Assembly (NCBI GenBank): GCA_026419805.1
Contig: JAOSLS010000160.1
Location: 1-64,000, forward strand
Length of the DNA stretch: 64,000 nucleotides
Reading direction: 5' to 3'
Source of the DNA: Ceratocystis colombiana
Lineage: Eukaryota > Ascomycota > Sordariomycetes > Microascales > Ceratocystidaceae
This document shows, in pieces, positions 43,875-53,132 of the stretch. Position 1 is the first letter of the stretch, and each line of letters opens with the position of its first letter. Under the pieces are notes generated by a model. The model ran no database searches. It was given only the letters and a program-made list of their open reading frames with translations, and was not told the origin of the DNA. The position numbers were made by a program, and so were the translations under genes.

Positions 43875-46800
43875 CTAGCGAATGTATCTGAATCGCATGA
43901 GTATGATACGGTTGAAGGTAGTGCTGAACCCAACTCCCTGGCGTGCTATGGCTGACTCCACAGGACGATACGATGGTGGTAGCCAAAGGACTCTTTTTTG
44001 GTCCTGCAAAACCCAAACGCCATCACTGCTAAGACAGTAGTTGTCAAATCCGGAGCGAAGAAAAGAAGGTTGGTTAACGAATGATGGCGATACCGGTCGC
44101 TGAATGCTAGTTGAGAACACCGCTGATGTCACCCCACCATGATGGCCCTCAAGAGTCTGCAGACACGCACCAGAAGTCGCATCCCAGATCTTGACTGTGG
44201 AGTCCCAAGACCCTGATGCCAGTCGCTGTCCATCATTTGAGAAGACCACTGATGTCACGTTATTTCCATGGCCCTCAAAAGTCTGCAGACACGCACCAGA
44301 AGTCGCATCCCAGATCTTGACTGTGGAGTCCCAAGACCCTGATGCCAACCGCTGTCCATCATTCGAGAAGACCACTGATGTCACCCCACCATGATGGCCC
44401 TCAAGAGTCTGCAGACACGCACCAGAAGTCGCATCCCAGATCTTGACTGTCTTGTCCCAAGACCCTGATGCCAGTCGCTGTCCATCCTTTGAGAAGACCA
44501 CTGATGACACCTCTTCATCATGGCCCTCAAGAGTTTGCAGACACGCACCAGAAGTCGCATCCCAGATCTTGACTGTGAAGTCCCAAGACCCTGATGCCAG
44601 TCGCTGTCCATCCTTTGAGAAGACCACTGATGTCACGTTATTTCCATGGCCCTCAAGAGTCTGCAGACACGCACCAGAAGTCGCATCCCAGATCTTGACC
44701 GTCCTGTCACGGGACCCTGATGCCAACCGCTGTCCATCATTCGAGAAGACCACTGATGTCACGTTATTTCCATGGCCCTCAAGAGTCTGCACACACGCAC
44801 CAGAAGTCACATCCCAGATCTTGACTGTGGAGTCCCAAGACCCTGATGCCAGTCGCTGTCCATCATTTGAGAAGACCACTGATGTCACGGTTTGTTGATG
44901 GCCCTCAAGAGTCTGCAGACACGCACCAGAAGTCGCATCCCAGATCTTGACCGTCCTGTCCCAAGACCCTGATGCCAGTCGCTGTCCATCATTTGAGAAG
45001 ACCACTGATGTCACGGTTTGTTGATGGCCCTCAAGAGTCTTCACACACGCACCAGAAGTCGCATCCCAGATCTTGACTGTCTTGTCCCAAGACCCTGATG
45101 CCAGTCGCTGTCCATCATTTGAGAAGACCACTGATGTCACGGTTTGTTGATGGCCCTCAAGAGTCCGCAGACACGCACCAGAAGTCGCATCCCAGATCTT
45201 GACTGTCTTGTCGTCCGACCCTGATGCCAGTCGCTGTCCATCATTCGAGAAGACCACTGATGTCACGTTATTTCCATGGCCCTCAAGAGTTCGCAGACAA
45301 GCGTCCCAATTTGCTTCGACTTTTGGCTTTAGCTCGATCCAGTCTGGCTCTTCATGACTAAACATTTGTCTTATCAAGCTGTTTGTAGGGCTGAATATGA
45401 GAGCCGATACATAAACTTGCAGTGGGGCAAGCTCAATAACCCCTGCGTGAAACAAGAAAAATCGGTGAGCGTCGTTTACGAGGTCTCGCAAATTTTGAGG
45501 TGCTTTCTCCTGTTACATAATGTTAGATGTTGTTTTATCGAAGACCTCACAATTAGTAATAAGCAACTTACTGAGTATAACTTTAGCTTTTCCATTCCTT
45601 TTCCTGCAACTGAAATCCCTTTTAGGAGACTAATCGCCTCCAGCCACTGAAGATACTTTTTACCTAGAAAGGCCAAGATCTCGTCGTTTTTGCTGGCCAT
45701 CCCATCTCCTGATGAATCGTTAAGGTGGTCAACCCAGAAGAAACAAGAATATCTGATAGCAGCCAATGGATCAGGCTTAGGGACTGAGACTTCTTCAATG
45801 GGGCATCCAGGTGCTGTTAAGTTGTAAATGTCACGCCGTAGTTCTTCCTGAAGAATATCAAGTGATCGTAAAAAGATAGTCTGGTGTTGGTGTCGGATTC
45901 CGAAAGGCAGAACCTCGCCTGAAGCTTTTTCTAGGAAATAGTCCTTGGCTGATTGATGCACAAAAGAAACAATGTTCTTATGGACAGTCAAGAAAGACCC
46001 GCATAGGCTGACAGCCCGTTTCACGTCATCCTTTTCCAAGTCGTCAAGCGCCTCAACGAGGACATAGAGTTCGTCCAAAGTCACAGGCCGATAAGTAACC
46101 AAGACATTAGCAATGATATCCTTGCAGAGTTGTGCATCATCCAAGTCGCAGATCTGTTCAAGCATTCGCTCATATAGGGGGTAAAGCCCCGGTGGAAACA
46201 GCCTCATTTTCTTTGCGGTATGCCATTTTTGCGAATTAGAAAGCTCATGGCAAACCAGGGATACCCAGAGGAAAGTGCCATCTGCATTCAAGCGTAAATG
46301 TTCCAAGACAGCAAGCTTCATCTCCCTGTTGTATTTCTTTTTCTGTGCAAGCTGATCCACCTTGAAATCGATGAAAGAGTCGACCGCTGCAGAAACTGAT
46401 TTCTGGTTTATTTCCAGGTGTATCTTGACCTTCTGCTCTGCGTCATCCAAGATTTCTTCGATATCTGGCCAGTTGCGGCTTGACACAATCCATTTGGCGC
46501 GTGAAGACTTAGTGATGAATTCAAGTAGTTGTTTCTGGTCTATCCTGCACTCATCCAAAGCATCAACAATCAGGATGGCGTTTCTCAGGCTTGAATCATC
46601 CAGCATACTGGTCAGTATTCCGCATAAGTCATGCCAAGCGCCTTGACCTTTGAACAGATCTTTATTGTAGTCGTACCTCTCTCGCACATGCTTGGTGAGA
46701 TATGGATTGTGGTATGCCAGATGGTAGATCAAGCCTCGCAGCACCGAGGTAGCTGTGTTTAGTTGATCATTGGTGGCTTGGCAAAAGAAGTAGGATAGAG

Positions 46801-48271
46801 ACACCGATTGGTCTGGCGTTAACTGATCTATGATGCCGCACAGGAGCATTGTCTTGCCCTTGCCAGGGTCCCCTTTGATCCATAGAATTGGGGATCCACT
46901 TTGACTTCGGAACTGCTGAAAGCTATCGTGACTGAGAATCCATTGATATGAGTCTTTCAGCAAACCACCCTTCCTGCTTTCGATAACCTTCTTGTCTGTG
47001 GAGGGATCAGTAATACGAAGATCAGAAAGGCATTGCTTGTCTTTTTCATCGTGCTGATAAACACCACTCATATTGAAGGCGGTCACAAAGTGTTTCACAG
47101 ACGGTTTATTCTCGTTGACATAGTTCAATGTGTGGGCCGAGATACGGTTCAATTTATGCCCGTCCAATTGCTGGCCGTTTTTCAGCCCATTCTCGACATT
47201 GAACCTATAATAGACACCAGAGCTGGTATACTTTTGTTTGAGTCGTAAGTCGGTATCCTTAGAAGTCGTGGCCATCTTCTTTAGGGCTTCAAGCACAGAA
47301 TCTCTCGAATCACTAATTTCAACAACGTCGCCAAGGCCTGTTCCGATACTCAGAATCATGATGTGTCTGTCGGGGAACTGTTCTTTAGCCTCGGATATGA
47401 GAGCTTCACACGGGTTATTGTAGCCATAGCTTGCGTCGATGAACTCGATTTCGTCGCGGCCAAGTTTGATTGGATCAAAGAGGGTAATCGCTGCAGATGT
47501 AGCTCTGGCCACCTCCCAAACCTTGCATCCTTCGAGACATCCAGGAACGTGATATGTTTTGAAAAGTGTAGGTAGTGTTTCGAGGTTGTCTTTAGTCATC
47601 GCCAGGACAGCACTACGTTAATATAACATTAGATATGAAGTCTTCCAAGCTTTTCGGTCCTATTTGTGCTAACCCACGTCTTAGTGCAATCTTGCTGTGC
47701 GAACAGCATGTCTTCATGAGGACATGTGTCAGTGCCAGTAGCATGTCTCTCATTCTTTCGCTGCAGGCATTATGAGTCGACACAGTTGTTACGAATCATT
47801 CGTTTGATAGCGGCCTCCAGCCTTGTAGCTGAAAAGGCAATCGTGGGTATTGTAGGTGAAGGTGTTGGCTCCGGGACAAATATTTCGCTGGCAAGGCTTT
47901 TATACTCTTCAATCGATCGGGCGATGCTCATTTTCAGTCGGCCGAGCATAATGGCAATGATCCTGTACGAAGATGATTAACGAAGATTCTCTAATGCGTA
48001 ATCACGCCTAGTCAATTCATACCCTCCAGTTCCTGTCCCACCAATGAAGTCAAACCTGTCACAGGGTCTTGGTACTTCAGATAAATCTTCTGATTTTTGG
48101 ATGTTTTCCATGATGTTTTCGAGGATGAGCAAGCTAGATAGTGCACAGACACCACCGCCATCTGTAACAGTTAGCGACATGATCGTTAGCTAATATCAAG
48201 ACATTAGAAAACATACCGAGAGACAGAAGCCGCAATGGCGGCCCGGTGGTTTGCGGCGTAGATGAGTCCAT
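43875..48271 (-). pseudogene. Patatin-NACHT-WD40 STAND (NLR-like) gene, interrupted by one in-frame TAA
   Basis: Five exons (48271-48217, 48161-48023, 47962-47678, 47612-45572, 45509-43875) give 1385 codons with an in-frame TAA at codon 129 (47772-47770). The patatin domain has the oxyanion loop DGGG at 19-22 and the nucleophile-elbow position GTGTG at 60-64, where catalytic Ser is expected at 62; CPHEDMLF, CTKTAVLAMTKDN, VWEVARATSAA and FIDASYGYNNPCEAL follow. The NACHT P-loop GDPGKGKTM is at about 407-414, with VDALDEC downstream. The WD40 array covers about 909-1308 and ends in a tail similar to the other NLR. Everything after the stop is open and family-like, so the lesion looks recent, polymorphic or a sequence error. 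An internal start (for example the ATG at 47599) could still yield NACHT-WD40 without most of the patatin domain. Confidence 0.88.
44105..45305 (-). repeat. WD40 array of nine near-identical 126-bp units plus one truncated unit
   Basis: On the minus strand nearly every unit reads TSVVFSNDGQRLASGSWD then TVKIWDATSGAC. Variation is confined to a few codons: after EGH (GNN, QQT, HGG or DEE) and the residue in SWDxTV (K, S, R or F; SRD or SDD once). Silent differences between units are few, which indicates recent homogenisation. Confidence 0.95.
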
Positions 48272-51200
48272 AGTGATGCTATGAATGCGATAAGGTCAAA
48301 GAAACTAAAGAAGGCGATTGAGATAGACGAGGCGCATGCAGAGACAAAGCACCAGCAGGTAGATGGTCAGAGCTAACCAGTGCAAGACAGCTTTGATCTT
48401 GACTTTCAAGACGCAAGCTGAATTATGTAAGAAAACAGTAGCATGGAGTGTACATAAGAGTTAAGTCCAGCAAAGAGAAAAACACTGTTATTCGAGGGGA
48501 ATTACGCCTAAAAGTGTAATTTGCGCCTCTTCAAGCCTACGCAAGGCACCCCAAGTATCTACAGATTATTTACTAGATGCTGGGGACCTATTGATGCCCA
48601 ACTAGTAAGCAGAGTAGTAGTTTTCTCTCCAACTATGATGTATGGTGGCATCGCAGGCGGCCTGCTATTGCAACAGATCATTCAGCGCCCGACAATTAGG
48701 AATTAACTTACATACCTTCTATCAAGGCGAGCCACTGGTGTACTATAGAGACTTGCTCATCAGCACATGATGAGAATAAGCGCTGGCTCAGTCGGAAAGC
48801 ATAGGTCTTCTCCTTCAGCTTGATTCAGCCCGCCTTCAAGCCAAGACGATCTTCCCAAATGGAATGTCCTCGGATATTTCAAAGCTTCCGCCCATGTTAC
48901 TTAACTTGTGTTGCAGGATTTCTGACATGCTTTTTGCACAGAGCTTGCAATTGATTACCCGCCCAAAACATTTCAAGTTGCGCACCACAAGGCTATCTTG
49001 ACCGAGCCATGCCCGACTTGGGTAATTCTCAGCTTTCTGCTGTTGCGTGGCGCTCTCTACATGTTGAGTGGCGTCCCATCTATGCCCCACTTTCTCAAAA
49101 ACAAGACCCCACATCTTCTGTGGCTGAATGCCCATAAAAGGGTTGACATTCTCCCACAAACCCTCATGAGTAGAGACATGAAAGGAATGAAGTCTGGGGA
49201 TAAAACTTTTAGAAAGCAGCGATTTTATTAATAAGAGATCTATTTAACACTGGATGGGGTTTATGTAGACAGTGCTTATAACTAAGCCAATGAAGCAATA
49301 TCTGTAATTAAAGTAGTAAAAAGTGAGTGAAATATCATTGACGATAGAATAGCTACACCCCTACTTATCATGAAGATGGACATCAATTCTTGCATAAAAG
49401 AAAGAGTAAAGTAAGGGTTAATATTGATAGTATTAGAGTTTATTGCCGAGAGTAGAAGGCGGTGAGGCGGGGCAGAAATACGGTGGATCCAGTAGACGTA
49501 TAGCTCAACCCCGCACTTGACCTTAACAAGAAGTAATATATGAGCATTGCATCATAATGAAAGCCCCAAATGTATTCTATTCATCTAGTTAATATCACAC
49601 ACGCTCCTCCAATCGAGTAGCATCGAACAGAAAGGCCACTATAGCCGCCCCTAATGGGCCTAGGTTTAGCGTACTCTTAATTTTGCTATCTATAAGTGTA
49701 TCGCCTAGAGGACCTCTGGGCTTGTAAAGGGCTGACTCCAACGTATCGTTTACAAGTGCACTAGACTTGGTACATCGGTTTTTAAGCGCCGCAAATCAAG
49801 CATAGGCTATCAGTAGCTTTCTGGCTTGAATTGCTAGGGATGGCTGTGGCTGCACACATTGTAAAGCAGTATTTGGCACTCAAAGTTTCCGTGCAAGGTG
49901 TTGCTGTACTGAACACTGTATATGTTTTTAAAGATATCCTCAAGCACCTTTGTGACAGAAATCCTAGACCAATAGGCCGTCTCCTTGCATATATTATTCA
50001 CTAGACGACTTCGAGAACCAGAGCTCCAATGGCATGGCACCCACTTCTGTCCCTATCTTCTCTCCCATTAGTGGAAAGCTAAGAGGCTTCGGTACATGGC
50101 TTGGCGCTATACACGGCTATGCATTAGAGCTAGAGTAGCGGAGAGAGATGAAAAGAACAGCCGACTATTGCAAACTCTCACGACTACATTTTCCAACTAA
50201 TTATATGGGTATAGCATTTGACTCCTCAACCTTTCTCCTTCTTTCCTCTCCAACCTAACAATAAAACTGCCTTTTAAGGCCACTATCATCATCACAAGTC
50301 TTTGTACAAGCAGCCATCTTTCCTAAAAGATGCGAAAATATACACAGACTTCCATGTGACTAGCTCTCCTACCAAAGTCTCCTTATCCAGGTCCTAGTCT
50401 GACCGTAGCTCCCATCAGCCCACCTCAATGCCGCGACTTCGAAATATCTAGCCCGCTTTCTAGTCTTGATGGTTCTTGAACTTGAACTTGAATTTATTCA
50501 ACGCCAACGAGAATCACCAAGATCAAACGACACCATATTAGTTCCCGGACAGAGTTGTCCCTCCGCACGCTAACCATAGATTTTAGGTGAGAGAACGAGA
50601 CAAATTTCGACGATGATGACGATGATGACGATGAAGTTCTTTTTATACTCTTGGGACTATCTAGGGCCCCACTTTGAGAGTCCAAAGCCCTTGAGAGGTC
50701 CGAGTTTTCTGACACCTGTTTTTCTGTACTTCCGCCGCCCATGTCCATGCGGTCACTGGGTTACGGGCTTGCCGTACCCATAGGTGCCTTCATGAGACAT
50801 TCCCCTGCCACTAGGCGTGTCTGCTTAGCATCAAACGAAATAAAAGTTGTAGAGCCGAGGCATTAAGTCACCAGCACTAATGCAAGCATGACCCAACCTC
50901 CGCCTATTGTCCTGTGTTTGCCATCAGCACTTTCCCAAGTGCGATTCTGCCCTTTGCCGTCCTCAGAAGCTTGGTGACAAAGTTTTCCGACCACGGTTAT
51001 TTGCTCTTTTTACATGTCCACTTGTGCGTCCCCTTCTTGTCCTTGCCGCAGGCTGGTCTGAGTGGTGTTTAAACTGTTAGCGGTACTCCTTGAAGTCTCC
51101 ATGTGCTGAGATTGCCGCCAGTTTGGTCCCCAAGAATTTCCGGGGTTCCTTTGGAAATCTGAACCTGTCTTTCTTCGGGAACTCCAAGTTCTTCTGAAAA

Positions 51201-51449
51201 CTGTGATTCTCTATGCCTTCTCTGGTGTAGAACCACCCCCGAAGATTTTCTTCCCCCGTTTCCCTCAGCCACCTCTTGGCTCTAGTCAGTGACATATGGT
51301 AGTCTGTGGTTTTTGTCGCTGCCTCTTTGGCTTTCCAGTCTGCCAGCCGAGCGTCCGGGCAGCCAGAGACAAATTTTGAGGGCCCGACTGGCTGTGTACG
51401 GTTTTTAGCCTTCACTAAAGGTGATTTTTCCAGCGAACCTAGTTTATCT
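48272..51449. other. Gene-poor AT-rich stretch between the patatin-NLR and tRNA-Pro
   Basis: About 3.2 kb without a supported gene. It contains repeat copy 5 on the minus strand (50475-50550). Open frames at 48836-49159 (-) and 50494-50748 (-) have no recognisable domain; the second overlaps the repeat and a Ser run. The DNA looks like relics of transposons or genes. Confidence 0.5.
50475..50550 (-). repeat. Dispersed repeat with TTCAAG tail, copy 5 (minus strand)
   Basis: Reverse-complement reads GTCGTTTGATCTTGGTGATT, then CTCGTTGGCGTTGAATAAATTCAAG-type sequence split here for length, and ends in three TTCAAG units (50475-50492 on the plus strand as CTTGAA). It aligns along its whole length to copies 2 and 4. 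Confidence 0.7.
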
Positions 51450-51542
51450 GGTCTTGTGGTCTAGTGGTATGATTCTCGCTTAGGGTCCACCCTAAAGCAA
51501 ACAGCTTGCGAGAGGTCCCGTGTTCGATCCACGGCAAGACCC
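51450..51542 (+). tRNA. tRNA-Pro (AGG anticodon) with a 21-nt intron
   Basis: Acceptor GGTCTTG/CAAGACC, anticodon stem CTCGC/GCGAG, loop T-T-AGG-G then a 21-nt intron then T, T arm CCGTG-TTCGATC-CACGG, discriminator C. A-box and B-box promoters are intact. A T7 run lies about 40 nt downstream (51582-51588). Confidence 0.94.
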
Positions 51543-51654
51543 CAGATAGAGCGTGCTGGTACATGTGTTGCCGTGCCGTTCCTTTTTTTGCGCGCCGGTG
51601 CAACGGCGCAAGACCATGAACCCCGGTAGCACACACAACCTTCAGCAAACACAA

Positions 51655-51727
51655 GCCTTGATAGCTCAGTTGGCAGAGCGCGACACTAGTAATGTCGAGG
51701 TCAGCGGTTCAAGTCCGCTTCGAGGCA
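51655..51727 (+). tRNA. tRNA-Thr (AGU anticodon)
   Basis: Acceptor GCCTTGA/TCGAGGC (one T-G pair), D arm GCTC/GAGC, anticodon stem CGACA/TGTCG with loop CTAGTAA, T arm AGCGG-TTCAAGT-CCGCT, discriminator A. There is no intron. It is 112 bp downstream of tRNA-Pro on the same strand. Confidence 0.95.
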
Positions 51728-52097
51728 GCTAAAGTGGCAGCCAGTGCCATGTCTTATTTCTTTTGCTATTTTCTCTTTTTGTTATTGCGTGCCTCTTCTC
51801 CATCAATGTAGTGACAGCCAGTAGTTTCTATTTTTACAATGCAACTCTGCTATTCTGTGTGTAACCATGCTCTAACATCTTAGTGTTACACAACATAAAT
51901 CTGCTCATTCACAACGATCTGACGTAGTAGATGCCAATGACTATAATTAAAAATAAATCAACGTAAAACATGTAAATCAACTCCACAAAGAAAAACAAGA
52001 AGGTATTATCATAAAGCAAAAACTGCCCCCCTCCCCCAATGTTCACCCTCCCCATTTTTGGTTCATTCGGCTTTTGTTCTTCCCCCCTTTGTCCACT
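51728..52097. other. Intergenic region between tRNA-Thr and the GH16 gene
   Basis: T-rich stretches near 51745-51790 probably include the Pol III terminator of tRNA-Thr. The rest is the 3' flank of the GH16 gene; no gene is seen. Confidence 0.5.
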
Positions 52098-53132
52098 TTA
52101 GACCTTACGAGAAAGCACGGCCACGTGAGACACCTGCATCGCCGAACCAACCCCTCCTTCAGTACTAGTCATGGGAGTAGAAGAGGAAGCCATTGCATTG
52201 GGCAACGCGCCGCCAACTGCCACATTGAGTAACAAAAAGTGATCGTCGTGTGCCAGTGCCGCCCAGGCGTCCTTGTCACCAACATCGCTGCCCAGAAGTG
52301 TATTTACAACCTTGCCATTCATGCGCCACTTGAGACTCTCAGCTCTCCAGTCTCCACCGGCATTAGAACGGTCGATCGTAACACTGGCCGTGATCCACTG
52401 GCCACTAGGGGCGCCGCCATCGATACGTTTAGACAAGCCATTGGGCTCATTGCATGGGCCACCAGGATTAGTTCCACAATGCACTGTGTGTAGACTGGTG
52501 GCATCCCCATTGACAGTCTCAAAGATGTCGATCTCGCCTACGGCCGGCCAGTTGTTATAATTGCCACGGAAGCTCGTTCCAAGTGCCCAGAATGCTGGCC
52601 AGATACCCTGTTGAGCAGAGGGTGACGCCGAGCCCAGCTTGAAACGCGCTTCCATGCGCAGCTGCCCACCCTCGGGGCAAACGAAGTTGAAGGACGGGCT
52701 GGTCTCGATGCGACCCGAGGTCCAGGTGCTGTTCGAAACGCTGTTGGTGCTGGCACTCTCGGAGCCCGAAGAGCCGCTGCGTTGAGGCACAATGTTCAAC
52801 AAGTTCGCTTGGGCACTCTCGGGGTCGGTCGACTCCATGGTCGGACTGCCATCGCTGTGGGAGCTGATGTACAGATTAGTGGCTGACGAGGTATATTCCT
52901 GGACCTCGCCGTTACCCCAGTTGGCTGGACCGCCAGGGTACCGCGTGCCGGTCGAAATGACCCAGTTTTCGGTGCTGAGAGAGGTTGCAGAGTTGGTGAA
53001 ATTGTCATAGAAGACCACGGTCCAGTTTCCAGCGCCAAAAGAAGGCACATCGGATTCATCTACAGGAACTGGAACGGCCAGGACAGAGGTGAACAGGCTC
53101 ATAGAAGCCAGGAGAGCAAAAAGAGAATGCAT
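52098..53132 (-). CDS. Secreted glycoside hydrolase family 16 (endo-beta-1,3(4)-glucanase-like)
   Basis: A single exon of 344 aa from the ATG at 53132; an upstream TTG extension is not used. A signal peptide is clear (MHSLFALLASMSLFTSVLA, cleavage near residue 19-21). The GH16 catalytic motif GEIDIFE gives nucleophile Glu200, helper Asp202 and acid/base Glu205. Supporting motifs are WGNGEVQEYTS, SGRIETSPSFNF, EARFKLG and GIWPAFWALGTSFRGN. Several N-glycosylation sequons occur (NWT, NFT, NST). The enzyme should act on beta-1,3- or mixed-linked glucans in the wall or outside the cell; the precise linkage cannot be told from sequence. No membrane anchor or GPI-like tail is evident. Confidence 0.92.
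   Translation of the reverse strand: MHSLFALLASMSLFTSVLAVPVPVDESDVPSFGAGNWTVVFYDNFTNSATSLSTENWVISTGTRYPGGPANWGNGEVQEYTSSATNLYISSHSDGSPTMESTDPESAQANLLNIVPQRSGSSGSESASTNSVSNSTWTSGRIETSPSFNFVCPEGGQLRMEARFKLGSASPSAQQGIWPAFWALGTSFRGNYNNWPAVGEIDIFETVNGDATSLHTVHCGTNPGGPCNEPNGLSKRIDGGAPSGQWITASVTIDRSNAGGDWRAESLKWRMNGKVVNTLLGSDVGDKDAWAALAHDDHFLLLNVAVGGALPNAMASSSTPMTSTEGGVGSAMQVSHVAVLSRKV

Noticed and set aside
44105..45305. CRISPR-like regular repeats
   Set aside because: The 126-bp period is coding WD40 sequence in a eukaryotic gene, without spacers or cas genes.
48836..49159. 107-codon open frame on the minus strand in the gene-poor stretch
   Set aside because: No recognisable motif, isolated in AT-rich DNA with repeats. 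It could be a relic exon but nothing supports a product.
50494..50748. 84-codon open frame on the minus strand with a Ser run
   Set aside because: Overlaps repeat copy 5 and owes its Ser run to a GAT/GAC-type microsatellite (plus strand near 50610-50632).
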